This document shows positions 36,647 to 46,912 of a stretch of DNA of 64,000 nt, piece by piece. Under the pieces are notes generated by a model. The model saw only the letters and a program-made list of their open reading frames with translations. It did not search any database and was not told the DNA's origin. The stretch covers positions 2,863,846 through 2,927,845 of the forward strand of contig LN554852.1 of NCBI GenBank assembly GCA_000953735.1. The letters run 5' to 3'. Origin of the DNA: Moritella viscosa (GTDB lineage Bacteria > Pseudomonadota > Gammaproteobacteria > Enterobacterales > Moritellaceae). A program made the translations under genes and the position numbers. Every line of letters begins with the position of its first letter. Within the stretch, counting starts at the first letter, position 1.

Positions 36647-37012
36647 ATGCAAATTAAATCTTTTATATATAACGCGAATACTTCTACACAAAATAAGCCT
36701 TTGATTCATGTTAATGAAGCCGTAATTGAAGATAGCCATGGTCACTGGACAGCAATCATTGCACCGCCAATGACACTGACTGCCGCATTACTAGGGCAGC
36801 ATGGGATTAGCGCAGATAGTGCGCTAATCATCCATAAAGCTAAAGTGAACAACAAATTTCATACTCTATTAAAAGCAGCTCAAAGCCCAACTATTTCTGC
36901 CATTGTAACCTGGGATGACGAGCTAACAACTGACGAGATATTTCAAGTAAAAGCAACAATGAAAGCCTATAACACTAAGTGTGTGATACAAAGCAACAAA
37001 AAATTACACTAA
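36647..37012 (+). CDS. sulA: SulA-like SOS cell-division inhibitor
   Basis: The 121-residue protein resembles the conserved core of SulA. HWTAIIAPPMTLTAALLGQH corresponds to the region around the E. coli QLWLTPQQKLSREWVQ, and ISAIVTWDDELTTDEIFQVK corresponds to SVVIGWLADDLTEEEHAEL. SulA binds FtsZ and blocks septation while DNA is damaged. A LexA box sits just upstream, which supports the call. At 121 residues it lacks the N-terminal part of the 169-residue E. coli protein, as do many marine homologues. ATG 36647 was chosen because the LexA box would otherwise lie inside the gene. Confidence 0.7.
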   Translation: MQIKSFIYNANTSTQNKPLIHVNEAVIEDSHGHWTAIIAPPMTLTAALLGQHGISADSALIIHKAKVNNKFHTLLKAAQSPTISAIVTWDDELTTDEIFQVKATMKAYNTKCVIQSNKKLH

Positions 37013-37088
37013 CTAAACAGATACTTGCTATATTTAGTTATCAGAACCGTATTTATCGGGCAACGACTAGAACAAGCAAGGACTGCCG

Positions 37089-38015
37089 ATGAAGATCCTT
37101 ATAATCGATGACTCCAAGATTGAACGTATGATTATTCGATCTTATCTACAACATCTTAATCACGAAGTCTTCGACGCAAAAAATGGTGAAACAGGCATCG
37201 CACTATTTTCAGAATGTAATCCAGATATTGTGTTACTGGGTGTTGTGATGATAGGCATTAACGGTTATCAAGTCGCAAAACAAATTAGACAAGAATTTAC
37301 TGATTGGGTACCCATTATATTTCTCAGTGGTAAAACTGAACCAGAAGATGTCATGGTTGGTATTGAAGCCGGTGGTGATGACTACTTACCAAAACCCATT
37401 CAGAAACAAATTCTTATCGCTAAAATGACAGCGATGGAACGCATTGCGACAATGCGTTCACAGCTATTAAAAACTAAAAATGATTTGGAATTGGCAAATG
37501 AAGAATTAGGGCGCTTGGCCACGCTTGATGGCTTAACTGGCATTGCCAATCGTAGACACCTCGATGCTATGTTTTCAAAAGAATTATCACGTGCCAAACG
37601 CCATGCTCAACCCCTTACCTTTATCCTTGCTGATATAGATTTCTTTAAAAAATACAATGATCACTACGGTCACGTCCAAGGTGATGAGTGTTTAAAATTA
37701 GTCGCATCCACACTTAACAAGTCCCTGCGAAGACCTTCTGAGTTAGTCGCCCGTTATGGGGGGGAAGAATTCTGTATGTTATTACCAAATACAGATACAA
37801 AAGGCGCTAAATTAGTTGCTGAAAAACTCGTTAATGTAGTGAGATCATTAGAGATTCAACATGCTGGAATCAATGAACATGCCATAATCACCATGAGTTT
37901 TGGTGTCGTCAGTGTAATCCCTGATAGGAAAATAACGGTAAAAAGCTTAATACAGCAAGCAGATAACAAATTATATCAAGCGAAAAAAAATGGCCGAGAC
38001 CAATGGGTCATATAA
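37089..38015 (+). CDS. diguanylate cyclase with degenerate receiver domain
   Basis: The 308-residue protein has a receiver domain (residues 1-~118) joined by a coiled linker to a GGDEF domain (~145-305). The GGDEF active site GGEEF (224-228) is intact, with the substrate motifs ADIDFFKKYND and HVQGDECL, so c-di-GMP synthesis is expected. The receiver has the acidic DD pair and the Lys (PKP), but Gly51 replaces the phospho-accepting Asp (IVLLGVVMIG), which one base change (GAT to GGT) explains. The inhibitory I-site RxxD reads RPSE. It follows the SulA-like gene by 76 bases. Confidence 0.92.
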   Translation: MKILIIDDSKIERMIIRSYLQHLNHEVFDAKNGETGIALFSECNPDIVLLGVVMIGINGYQVAKQIRQEFTDWVPIIFLSGKTEPEDVMVGIEAGGDDYLPKPIQKQILIAKMTAMERIATMRSQLLKTKNDLELANEELGRLATLDGLTGIANRRHLDAMFSKELSRAKRHAQPLTFILADIDFFKKYNDHYGHVQGDECLKLVASTLNKSLRRPSELVARYGGEEFCMLLPNTDTKGAKLVAEKLVNVVRSLEIQHAGINEHAIITMSFGVVSVIPDRKITVKSLIQQADNKLYQAKKNGRDQWVI

Positions 38016-38016
38016 A

Positions 38017-38045
38017 CAAAAGGGAAGCCATATGGCTTCCCTTTT
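38017..38045. terminator. bidirectional rho-independent terminator
   Basis: AAAAGGGAAGCCAT pairs perfectly with ATGGCTTCCCTTTT. It lies between the converging diguanylate cyclase and hrpA genes, with A and T runs on both sides, so it can stop transcription in either direction. Confidence 0.92.
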
Positions 38046-38083
38046 TCATTATAACAGTCCAGTCCTAAATAGAATTAAGTCCA

Positions 38084-41000
38084 CTACAAACTCGCTTTAA
38101 ACTCTGCAAATGCGATTTTTACGCGCTTAATAGATACAGGGTAACTTGTCCCTAATTGTTGAGCAAATAACGATACTCGCAACTCTTCTAACATCCAACG
38201 CAGTTTTAATAACTCACTTTGTTGTGCAAGTGTTAATCGCGGCATCTTAGTTAGCCCAATATAGTTTTCCAATAACGGTTGGACTTCAACTGAATTACCA
38301 CGATCACGAATAGGATCTATCTTTAGCTTATTCAATCTATGTTCAATGGCGGCAATGTAACGTTGTACATCCGCTAATTTCTTAATACCTGTATTCGTCA
38401 CAAAACCACTGTAAATAAGGCTAGCTAATTGCGCTTTAATATCACCATTGGCCACGATCATATCAAGAGATACTTTGCCTTTAATCTGTTTATGTACTTG
38501 ATGCGCGGCAGTGAGAATTTTCTCAACCTGCTTTGCGACTTCAACCGTTTCATCAGCGATGTTAGCACGAACCAGTTCTTTTAGTGCTTCAAAGCTGTCT
38601 GCATCACTCGGAGCAGGTTGTTTTTCAATAATGCTATCAACAGCACAAGAAATACAATCGTGGATCAAATCAGTCACTTTACCAAACGGATTGAAATACA
38701 GTCCAAGTTTCGCTTTGTTTGGTAGTTTCTGTTCAAGGTATTTAATCGGTGATGGTACATTAAGTAAAATCAAACGACGTAAACCCGCTTTCGCAGCGAC
38801 AGCAGCGTCTTCTTGATGATCAAACAGCTTAATTTCAACCGATTTTTTGTTATCAACTAAAGCGGGATATGCTTTAACTTCATAACCACCATGCTTTTGC
38901 TTAAATTCAGTTGGTAAATGACCAAAGTCCCAGATAATAAGGTCTTTCTTCTCAATACCTTTATCAGCCACCTTCACTAAGGTTTCTTGAATATTCCCTT
39001 GTAATTGCTGCTTTAATACACTCAAATCATCACCAAAGCTAATTTGTTTTAGCTTTTCATCAACCACTTTAAAATGCATTTTAAGGTGCGTCGGCAGCGT
39101 CAAGTGCTCCCATACATCTTGCTCTAAACGGACACCCGTCATGCGTAATAACTGTTTATTCAGACTTGCGGCTAATTCACCTTGGCTAGGGTCCATATTC
39201 TCTAGTGCTGCGCCTGCATAATTTGGCGCAGGTACAAAATTACGACGCAATGTTTTTGGCAACGCCTTAATCATGGTAATGATTAACTCTTCACGTAAAG
39301 CCGGGATCTGCCAATCAAAGCCTTGTTCATTAACTTGATTGAGGATCGCTAAAGGAATAATAACCGTGATGCCATCTTCAACAGTACCCGGCTCGAAATT
39401 GTATTCCAATTTGAATTTAAAGCTGTTTTGACTCCAAAACTCTGGGTAGCTATGTGCAGTAATCGCTTCTGCATTATGCTTCATCAAGCGTGCTTGGCTT
39501 AACGTTAATAAATCAGGGGTTTGCTTGCTCTCTTTTTTCCACCAGCTATCAAAGTGACGAGCAGAGCAAACGTGTTCTGGAATAATATCAGCATAAAAAC
39601 CAAATAAATCATCGTCACTAACCAAAATATCACGACGACGAGATTTATGCTCTAATGCATGAATACGCTCTACTTCCGCCATATTGTGTTTAAAGAACGC
39701 ATGCTTAGTATTAAATTCACCTTCAACTAAACCACTACGAATAAATATTTCACGGCATAATGCTGGGTCAATTTGACCGTAGTTCACCATTCGTTTCGCA
39801 ACAATGACTAAACCATACAAGGTTACTTTTTCAGCGGCAACAACCGCACCACGGCGTTTTTCCCAATGCGGTTCACTATACGTTGATTTGTTTAAATGTG
39901 TGGAAAGCGGTTCAATCCATTCCGGTTGGATTTTCGCTGCGATACGGCCGAACAAACGTGATGTTTCCACCAGTTCCGCAACCATTACCCACTTAGGCTG
40001 TTTTTTAAATAAACCAGAGCCAGGGAAGATATTAAACTTACTATTACGCGCACCTAAATAATCTTGGTCTTTATCTTTAAAACCAACGTGACTTAACATA
40101 CCCGCCAATAGCGCTTTATGAATATTATCACCGTTACTGACCTCGCCTTCTTCGTTAACTTGAACAGGGTTAACATTAAAGCCGAGTTCTTTCACCACTT
40201 GTGACAGCTGTGAGTAGATATCTTGCCACTCACGTACGCGCATATACGCAAGATAGTCTTTCTTACATAGGCGACGGAACTGCGATGAGGATAACTCGTC
40301 TTGCTGTTGCTTGACGTAATTCCATAGATTAAGGAACGTTACAAAGTCAGATTCTTTATCATAAAAACGACGGTGTTGTTCATCCGCCGCTTGTTGTTTT
40401 TCTACTGGTCGTTCACGTGGGTCTTGAATAGACAAAGCAGCAGTTATAACCATAACTTCATTCAAGCAACCATTGGTATTTGCTTCCATTACCATACGTG
40501 CAAGACGTGGATCAATCGGCAGTTTAGCCAACGCAACACCAATAGGCGTTAGGCGTTTATTATGATCGGCGTTACTGATATCAATGGCGCCTAATTCTTC
40601 AAGCAGTTTTAGACCATCGGTAATATTACGGCTGTCTGGTGGCTGTACGAATGGGAAATTAGCAACATCGCCTAATCCCAATGCATGCATTTGTAAAATA
40701 ACAGAAGCAAGGTTAGTACGCTGGATCTCAGGATCCGTGAACTCAGGACGGTTATTAAAATCTTCTTCACTATAAAGTCGAATACAAATACCCGCACTAA
40801 CACGACCACAACGGCCCATACGCTGATTTGCACTGGCCTGTGAAACAGCTTCAATCGGTAAGCGCTGTACCTTGGTACGATAGCTATAACGGCTAATACG
40901 CGCAGTACCTGGGTCAATCACATATTTGATACCCGGTACAGTTAACGATGTTTCTGCCACGTTTGTCGCTAATACCACTCGACGACCAACATGACTTTGG

Positions 41001-41992
41001 AAAATACGGTTCTGCTCGGCATTCGTTAAGCGCGCATACAAAGGCAGTACTTCGGTATTTCGAAGTTTTAACTTGTTTAACGCATCTGCAGTATCACGGA
41101 TCTCACGTTCACCGTTAAGGAATACCAAGATATCCCCAAGGCCTTCGCTCTGCAGTTCATCGACAGCATCAACAATGCCTTGGATTTGATCACGTTCGTG
41201 CCCATCTTCTTGCTCAGCTAACGCGTTATAACGCACTTCAACAGGATAAGTACGGCCAGACACTTCGATCATCGGCGCATTATTAAAGTGTTTAGAAAAA
41301 CGTTCTGGATCAATCGTTGCAGACGTAATAATCACTTTTAAATCGGGGCGACGGTTAAGTAATTGCTTTAAATAACCGAGGATAAAATCAATATTTAAAC
41401 TACGTTCATGGGCTTCATCAATAATGATCACGTCATATCTACTTAAGAAGCGATCTTGTTGGATCTCAGCCAGTAAAATACCGTCGGTCATCAGTTTTAT
41501 ATAACTTTTCTTGCTGACATTATCGTTAAAGCGGATCTTATAACCAACATGTTCACCAAGCTCTGAATCAAGCTCTTCAGCAATACGATTCGCAACCGTA
41601 CGAGCCGCAAGTCGTCTTGGCTGCGTATGACCAATCATGCCATCAATGCCTAAGCCGAGGTCGAGGCATATTTTAGGGATCTGAGTGGTTTTACCCGAAC
41701 CTGTTTCACCTGCAATAATAACCACTTGGTTATTTAAAATAGCATTAGCGATATCATCACGCTTTTGACTAATAGGCAGATCTTCAGGATAAGAGACTAC
41801 TGGTAAGTTATCAATACGCAACTGACGCAGGCTCGACGATGCGGCAATATCCAGCTGCAGTTTATCGATAGCTTTTTCTTGCTTTTCAGAAGGTAATTTT
41901 TGCGCTGTTTGCAAACGACGTTTAAAACGAAAACGATCGGAATGCATACAGTTAGCTAGTTCAGCCGTCAGGGATTTTAAGATACTCAGCAT
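38084..41992 (-). CDS. hrpA: ATP-dependent RNA helicase HrpA
   Basis: At 1302 residues this matches HrpA (1300 in E. coli). Helicase motifs are in order: Walker A GETGSGKTTQ (~95-105), DEAHERSLNIDF (~190), SATID, then the second RecA domain with ATNVAETSLTVPGIKYVID and QRMGRCGR. An OB-fold and the long C-terminal DUF3418 region follow. HrpA is a DEAH-box helicase that rescues collided ribosomes. It is monocistronic. The whole frame is intact. Confidence 0.97.
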   Translation of the reverse strand: MLSILKSLTAELANCMHSDRFRFKRRLQTAQKLPSEKQEKAIDKLQLDIAASSSLRQLRIDNLPVVSYPEDLPISQKRDDIANAILNNQVVIIAGETGSGKTTQIPKICLDLGLGIDGMIGHTQPRRLAARTVANRIAEELDSELGEHVGYKIRFNDNVSKKSYIKLMTDGILLAEIQQDRFLSRYDVIIIDEAHERSLNIDFILGYLKQLLNRRPDLKVIITSATIDPERFSKHFNNAPMIEVSGRTYPVEVRYNALAEQEDGHERDQIQGIVDAVDELQSEGLGDILVFLNGEREIRDTADALNKLKLRNTEVLPLYARLTNAEQNRIFQSHVGRRVVLATNVAETSLTVPGIKYVIDPGTARISRYSYRTKVQRLPIEAVSQASANQRMGRCGRVSAGICIRLYSEEDFNNRPEFTDPEIQRTNLASVILQMHALGLGDVANFPFVQPPDSRNITDGLKLLEELGAIDISNADHNKRLTPIGVALAKLPIDPRLARMVMEANTNGCLNEVMVITAALSIQDPRERPVEKQQAADEQHRRFYDKESDFVTFLNLWNYVKQQQDELSSSQFRRLCKKDYLAYMRVREWQDIYSQLSQVVKELGFNVNPVQVNEEGEVSNGDNIHKALLAGMLSHVGFKDKDQDYLGARNSKFNIFPGSGLFKKQPKWVMVAELVETSRLFGRIAAKIQPEWIEPLSTHLNKSTYSEPHWEKRRGAVVAAEKVTLYGLVIVAKRMVNYGQIDPALCREIFIRSGLVEGEFNTKHAFFKHNMAEVERIHALEHKSRRRDILVSDDDLFGFYADIIPEHVCSARHFDSWWKKESKQTPDLLTLSQARLMKHNAEAITAHSYPEFWSQNSFKFKLEYNFEPGTVEDGITVIIPLAILNQVNEQGFDWQIPALREELIITMIKALPKTLRRNFVPAPNYAGAALENMDPSQGELAASLNKQLLRMTGVRLEQDVWEHLTLPTHLKMHFKVVDEKLKQISFGDDLSVLKQQLQGNIQETLVKVADKGIEKKDLIIWDFGHLPTEFKQKHGGYEVKAYPALVDNKKSVEIKLFDHQEDAAVAAKAGLRRLILLNVPSPIKYLEQKLPNKAKLGLYFNPFGKVTDLIHDCISCAVDSIIEKQPAPSDADSFEALKELVRANIADETVEVAKQVEKILTAAHQVHKQIKGKVSLDMIVANGDIKAQLASLIYSGFVTNTGIKKLADVQRYIAAIEHRLNKLKIDPIRDRGNSVEVQPLLENYIGLTKMPRLTLAQQSELLKLRWMLEELRVSLFAQQLGTSYPVSIKRVKIAFAEFKASL

Positions 41993-42497
41993 AATAGTTA
42001 GAAAGCGCCCATTAACTCTAGTTTTAAAAGCGAAATACTATGCCAGTATCTATAGAATTTCAAATGATTATTGGATTTCAAATGAAAAGCACTTCAGTCA
42101 CCTCCCTATAATCTCGATTGGTCATCGTTATGGCACATTTTTTAGGCTATTAGTTCAACACTCAACAAATATAAACTTAAGTACATATGGCACAAATTAT
42201 TTACACTCGTTGACTTAATAATACGTACAAACCATTAAAATACCACCAAACAGGTAGTAACCATATAGCTTTACAAGCTGTCACAATTTATTTACAGACA
42301 CAATGACGATTAACTCATTCACATATGTTTATCCACATACCTTAGCTATTTGATTTTAAACAGATATTTATTCGATCTGAATCACATAAAAAGTACGCGA
42401 AAGAAAATAAAATGCACTCGATTTTCGCTCGAACGAACTTCAAACCCTAAAAAGTGGTTATTTAAAACCACCTACATGATGAAACTCGAGGTTATAA
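41993..42497. other. intergenic region upstream of glpT
   Basis: About 500 AT-rich bases between the divergent hrpA and glpT genes. A possible CRP-like site lies at 42371-42386. GlpR-type operators were not recognised. No gene is apparent. Confidence 0.4.
42371..42386 (+). promoter_or_regulatory. possible CRP site upstream of glpT
   Basis: TTCGA-TCTGAA-TCACA keeps the right half of the CRP consensus TGTGA-N6-TCACA exactly and three of five bases in the left half. It is about 110 bases upstream of glpT, a gene often under CRP. The match is weak. Confidence 0.3.
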
Positions 42498-43859
42498 ATG
42501 TTTGGTATTTTCAAACCGAAAGAGCACATTGCTCGTTTACCCGCAGACCAGATTGACTCCACCTATAAATATTTAAGATGGCAGTTATTTTTTGGTATTT
42601 TCTTTGGCTATGCTGGCTATTACCTAGTCCGTAAAAACTTCAGTTTGGCCATGCCATATCTGATTGAGCAAGGCTTTAGCCGTGGCGATCTGGGTGTTGC
42701 TTTATCTGCAGTATCTATTTCTTATGGACTCTCTAAATTTTTGATGGGCAGTGTCTCTGACCGCTCTAACCCTCGCTATTTCTTAACTGCAGGTTTATTA
42801 ATGTCAGCTGCCGTTATGTTTACTTTTGGCTACATGCCTTGGGCAACCAGCAGTATTACTGCGATGTTCGTTTTGCTATTTTTAAATGGTTGGTTCCAAG
42901 GTATGGGCTGGCCTGCTTGTGGCAGAACCATGGTTCACTGGTGGTCTAAAAAAGAACGTGGTGAATTAGTCTCAGTTTGGAACGTCGCACATAATGTCGG
43001 TGGCGGTTTAATCGGCCCTATGTTCCTACTTGGCTTGTGGGCATTTAATGACGATTGGCATGCAGCGTTTTATGTACCTGCTTTCTTTGCTGTTATTGTT
43101 GCCTTCTTTGTCTGGGTCACTATGCGTGACACCCCTCAATCTTGCGGTTTACCATCAATCGAAGAATATAAAGATGATTACCCAGATGACTATAATAAAG
43201 ACCATGAACAAGAAATGACTGCAAAAGAAATTTTCTTCAAGTATGTTCTTAATAATAAGCTGTTATGGTCTATCGCAATTGCTAACGCCTTTGTTTATTT
43301 AATCCGTTATGGTGTTTTAGATTGGGCTCCAGTCTATCTAAAAGAAGCAAAAGGCTTCACAGTAGACAGCTCTTCTTGGGCCTATTTCCTGTATGAATGG
43401 GCGGGTATTCCTGGCACCCTACTTTGTGGTTGGATCTCAGATAAATTATTTAAAGGACGCCGTGCGCCAGCCGGAATACTATTTATGGCTCTAGTGACTA
43501 TTGCAGTACTAGTTTACTGGTTTAACCCTCCAGGAAACCCTGCAATCGATATGGCTGCGTTAATTGCAATTGGATTCCTGATTTACGGCCCTGTTATGTT
43601 AATTGGCTTATACGCACTTGAGCTTGCACCTAAAAAAGCAGCAGGTACAGCGGCGGGTCTAACAGGTCTATTTGGCTACCTTGGTGGTGCGGTTGCTGCG
43701 AATGCAGTACTGGGCTATACAGTGGACCATTTCGGTTGGGATGGCGGTTTCATGGTACTAGTCGCTTCTTGCTTCGCGTCTATTATTTGCTTAATTTACG
43801 CATATTTTGGTGAAAAACGATTCCACAATAACAAAACAAACGATGCAGCTATTGCATAG
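42498..43859 (+). CDS. glpT: glycerol-3-phosphate transporter GlpT
   Basis: The 453-residue major-facilitator protein has about 12 helices and the organophosphate:phosphate antiporter pattern. [26 protein letters not shown] is the start of helix 1 and carries the phosphate-binding Arg. [23 protein letters not shown] is the family signature around residue 130. GlpT exchanges inorganic phosphate for glycerol-3-phosphate. Length and sequence fit closely. No glp operon genes are beside it, so it is a solitary transporter gene with its own terminator. Confidence 0.95.
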   Translation: MFGIFKPKEHIARLPADQIDSTYKYLRWQLFFGIFFGYAGYYLVRKNFSLAMPYLIEQGFSRGDLGVALSAVSISYGLSKFLMGSVSDRSNPRYFLTAGLLMSAAVMFTFGYMPWATSSITAMFVLLFLNGWFQGMGWPACGRTMVHWWSKKERGELVSVWNVAHNVGGGLIGPMFLLGLWAFNDDWHAAFYVPAFFAVIVAFFVWVTMRDTPQSCGLPSIEEYKDDYPDDYNKDHEQEMTAKEIFFKYVLNNKLLWSIAIANAFVYLIRYGVLDWAPVYLKEAKGFTVDSSSWAYFLYEWAGIPGTLLCGWISDKLFKGRRAPAGILFMALVTIAVLVYWFNPPGNPAIDMAALIAIGFLIYGPVMLIGLYALELAPKKAAGTAAGLTGLFGYLGGAVAANAVLGYTVDHFGWDGGFMVLVASCFASIICLIYAYFGEKRFHNNKTNDAAIA

Positions 43860-43887
43860 TTAATACATATTGTTGGTAAATAGTTTA

Positions 43888-43914
43888 AAGGCTACAAATT
43901 TTGTAGCCTTTTTA
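43888..43914. terminator. rho-independent terminator, likely bidirectional
   Basis: AAAGGCTACAAA pairs with TTTGTAGCCTTT, with a minimal loop, and is followed by a T run on the plus strand. It lies between the converging glpT and CBS-domain genes. Confidence 0.9.
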
Positions 43915-43927
43915 GCATAGACATTAA

Positions 43928-44353
43928 CTAAATATTTGCGGCATTTAGGTAACAAGATTGTTGTTGTTTATCCATTGCTTTAAGTACATTTCGACGAGAA
44001 ATAATCCCCACTAATAAACCTTCACCATCAATCACAGGATAAACTTTAGGTTTAGCTTCCAGCATTTGCTGCGCGAGTTCAATAATACTATCCGTCACTC
44101 GGACCGTGAGCACATCCTTTCTCATCAAGTCTTCAACTATCGCAACCTCTTCACAGTAATAACTTGATTCCAGTAACGATGCTAAGCAGTCCTGCTCGGA
44201 AATCCAGCCAATGAGCATATCACTATCATTCACCACAGGTGCACCAATATGAGTAGATCTTAGTAATCTATCTACCGCCGTTGCTACAGGCATATCTGCA
44301 GTCAATTTAACTGGTCGTAACTGCATATAGTCAGATACTTTTAAAGAATTCAT
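43928..44353 (-). CDS. protein with two CBS domains
   Basis: The 141-residue protein consists of a CBS pair: VSDYMQLRPVKLTADMPVATAVDRLL and VVNDSDMLIGWISEQDCL in the first domain, VEDLMRKDVLTVRVTDSI and VYPVIDGEGLLVGIISRRNVLKAM in the second. CBS pairs bind adenine nucleotides and usually regulate a partner. No effector domain is attached, so it must act on another protein. It stands alone opposite leuC, and the target is unknown. Confidence 0.9.
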   Translation of the reverse strand: MNSLKVSDYMQLRPVKLTADMPVATAVDRLLRSTHIGAPVVNDSDMLIGWISEQDCLASLLESSYYCEEVAIVEDLMRKDVLTVRVTDSIIELAQQMLEAKPKVYPVIDGEGLLVGIISRRNVLKAMDKQQQSCYLNAANI

Positions 44354-44745
44354 TCCCTCACTCCTTTAATCATTGATCTATTTAAAATAATACATGGTTA
44401 TTACTTCTTTTAAGCATAGGTTATATGGTTATTTCTACAATCATGACCTTAATATTGTTTAAATTACTTTTTTTACCACGTTGAAAAACTAAAAAATGAA
44501 AATATTAAACATATTGTAAAAAACAAATAACCCCGCAAATGGCAAATACAACAATATCTAAAACTGGATACGAGAAATTAAGTAGACTTATAAACCACAA
44601 TTCAAACAAACAGCAAAATAATAGCGAAGCTGATATTTATAATTTCAACTATTTATGAAATTATGTTCTTGAAGAAGGTCACACAATTGTCATAGTATCA
44701 AGGCATAAGAAAGTATAAATATCTCGCTTGATGGGAAGGGAAGCA
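44354..44745. other. intergenic region upstream of leuC
   Basis: About 390 AT-rich bases between the divergent CBS gene and leuC. No leucine-rich leader peptide or attenuator hairpin was seen, unlike the enterobacterial leu operon. The promoter should lie here. Confidence 0.4.
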
Positions 44746-46146
44746 ATGAAAAAGACAATGTATGAAAAAATTTGGGATTCACACTTAGTTCACGAACCAA
44801 AGAATGGAACCCCGCTACTCTACATCGATCGTCACTTGATGCATGAAGTAACAAGTCCACAAGCATTTGAAGGCTTAAAAGTACAAAAACGTAAGATCCG
44901 TAATCGCCATAGTATTCTAGCGACAATGGATCACTGTGTTCCAACAGTTGACCGTCATTTACCAATTAAAGATCCAATTGCAGCAAAGCAAATTGATACG
45001 ATGGCAACCAACTGTAGTGAACATGACCTTCTTATTTACGATATGCAAAACGTTAATAATGGTGTTATCCATATCGTTGTACCTGAGCATGGCTTTATCC
45101 ACCCAGGTATGACTGCTGTTTGTGGTGATTCACATACTGCAACACACGGTGCATTTGGTGCTTTAGCGTTCGGTATCGGTACTTCTGAAGTTGAGCACGT
45201 AATGGCAACTCAGACACTACAGCAGAAAAAATCAAAAACCATGCTTGTAAGCGTAGAAGGTACATTATCGAAGTATTCAACAGCTAAAGATATTGCCCTT
45301 GCTGTTATCGGTAAAATTGGTACTGCAGGCGGTACTGGTCATGTAATCGAATTTGCGGGCTCTGCAATTCGAGATCTGACAATGGAAGGTCGTATGACCT
45401 TATGTAACATGGCGATTGAAGGTGGCGCACGTGCCGGTCTTATTGCTCCAGATGAAACAACATATGCTTACCTTAAAGGTAAAGAATTTGCACCCAAAGG
45501 TGATCACTGGGCTGCTGCACTCGCATACTGGGAGTCACTACCAACTGATGACGGCGCTGTGTTTGATACTATTATCGAGCTTAAAGCGGAAGATATTGCA
45601 CCACAAGTGACTTGGGGTACATCGCCAGAGCAAGTTGTAGCAGTAAACGCAAGTGTACCTTCACCAAGTGATTTCAGTGATGAAATTAAAGCTTCTGCAT
45701 GTAAAGGTGCCCTTGCCTACATGGACATTGAAGCCGGAGCAGCAATCACTGATATTAATATTGACCTTGTGTTCGTTGGTTCTTGTACTAACGGCCGTAT
45801 TGAAGATTTCCGTGCCATAGCTGAATTAACAGTCGGTAAAAAGGTGAGCGCCTCAGTACAAGCAATTGCAGTTCCAGGTTCATACCTTGTTAAAGAACAA
45901 GCTGAAAAAGAAGGTCTAGATAAGATCTTAGTTGATGCAGGTTGGGAATGGCGTGAACCAGGTTGTTCTATGTGTTTAGCAATGAATGGTGACCAACTAA
46001 GCGAAGGTCAACGTAGTGCGTCTACGTCAAACCGTAACTTCGAAGGTCGTCAAGGTAAAGGTGGTCGTACACACCTTGTATCACCAGCAATGGCTGCAGC
46101 AGCAGCAATTGAAGGCCATTTTGTTGACATCCGTAACTGGGCATAA
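44746..46146 (+). CDS. leuC: 3-isopropylmalate dehydratase large subunit LeuC
   Basis: The 466-residue protein, the same length as in E. coli, has aconitase-family features: [23 protein letters not shown], and the [4Fe-4S] cysteines in [12 protein letters not shown] (~347) and [13 protein letters not shown] (~407 and 410). With LeuD it isomerises 2- and 3-isopropylmalate in leucine synthesis. ATG 44746 has AAGGGA five bases upstream; an earlier ATG at 44731 is less well placed. leuD follows 31 bases later. Confidence 0.96.
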   Translation: MKKTMYEKIWDSHLVHEPKNGTPLLYIDRHLMHEVTSPQAFEGLKVQKRKIRNRHSILATMDHCVPTVDRHLPIKDPIAAKQIDTMATNCSEHDLLIYDMQNVNNGVIHIVVPEHGFIHPGMTAVCGDSHTATHGAFGALAFGIGTSEVEHVMATQTLQQKKSKTMLVSVEGTLSKYSTAKDIALAVIGKIGTAGGTGHVIEFAGSAIRDLTMEGRMTLCNMAIEGGARAGLIAPDETTYAYLKGKEFAPKGDHWAAALAYWESLPTDDGAVFDTIIELKAEDIAPQVTWGTSPEQVVAVNASVPSPSDFSDEIKASACKGALAYMDIEAGAAITDINIDLVFVGSCTNGRIEDFRAIAELTVGKKVSASVQAIAVPGSYLVKEQAEKEGLDKILVDAGWEWREPGCSMCLAMNGDQLSEGQRSASTSNRNFEGRQGKGGRTHLVSPAMAAAAAIEGHFVDIRNWA

Positions 46147-46177
46147 GCTTTAGCACATTAGTGATCAAGGAATTAAA

Positions 46178-46798
46178 ATGAAAGCATATAAAAATCATAC
46201 TAGTGTTGCTGCATTAATGAATCGTAGTAACGTAGATACAGACCAAATCATTCCAAAACAGTTCTTGAAAAAAGTAGAACGTACTGGTTTTGGCATTCAC
46301 TTATTCCATGACTGGCGTTTTCTTGATGATGGTTCAGAAAATCCTGAGTTTGAGTTAAACAAACCTGCATTCAAAGGCGCTAAAATTTTAGTTGCTGGCG
46401 ATAACTTTGGTTGTGGTTCATCACGTGAACATGCGCCTTGGGCAATTGAAGATTTTGGTTTCAATACCATTATTTCAACTAGCTATGCTGATATCTTCTA
46501 TTCTAACTGCTTTAAGAACGGTATTTTACCAATCCGTGTAAGCAAAGAAGAACTCACCGCATTAATGGCTGAAATTGATGCTAACGAAGGTATCGAGTTT
46601 ACTGTTGACCTACCTGCACAAACAGTAACAACACCGGGTGGTATTGTTATTAATATTGAGGTTGACCCATTCCGTAAACAAAGCCTTATCGAAGGTGCTG
46701 ATGATATTTCATGGACATTAAAGCATGAAGCTAAAATCAGTGAATTCGAAGCTAAAAATAAGCAGCAGTTTCCATGGCTATGGCCTGAAGCAAGCTAA
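46178..46798 (+). CDS. leuD: 3-isopropylmalate dehydratase small subunit LeuD
   Basis: The 206-residue protein has the LeuD swivel-domain motifs NVDTDQIIPKQFLK (~19-32), VAGDNFGCGSSREHAPWAI (~71-89) and ADIFYSNCFKNGILP. It completes the isopropylmalate isomerase with LeuC. The start has AAGGA upstream. A hairpin lies between its stop and the next gene, so the LeuA-like gene may be partly separated from it in expression. Confidence 0.95.
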   Translation: MKAYKNHTSVAALMNRSNVDTDQIIPKQFLKKVERTGFGIHLFHDWRFLDDGSENPEFELNKPAFKGAKILVAGDNFGCGSSREHAPWAIEDFGFNTIISTSYADIFYSNCFKNGILPIRVSKEELTALMAEIDANEGIEFTVDLPAQTVTTPGGIVINIEVDPFRKQSLIEGADDISWTLKHEAKISEFEAKNKQQFPWLWPEAS

Positions 46799-46857
46799 CT
46801 TTTCGGTAATAACACAGTCTTAGTAAATCACAGAACACACTAAGATTCGGTTTAAAA

Positions 46858-46885
46858 GCGGATAGCCATCTTCTATCCGCTCTTT
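46858..46885 (+). terminator. hairpin between leuD and the LeuA-like gene
   Basis: GCGGATAG pairs with CTATCCGC across a seven-base loop and is followed by TCTTT. It lies about 60 bases after leuD and 28 before the next start codon. It may terminate some transcripts or attenuate the downstream gene. Confidence 0.6.
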
Positions 46886-46912
46886 CCCTACAATTTGAAG
46901 CAGGTAGCAAAT

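Noticed and set aside
38511-40917. Several plus- and minus-strand frames of 60-100 codons inside hrpA
   Set aside because: They run within or opposite an intact helicase gene and show no independent coding features.
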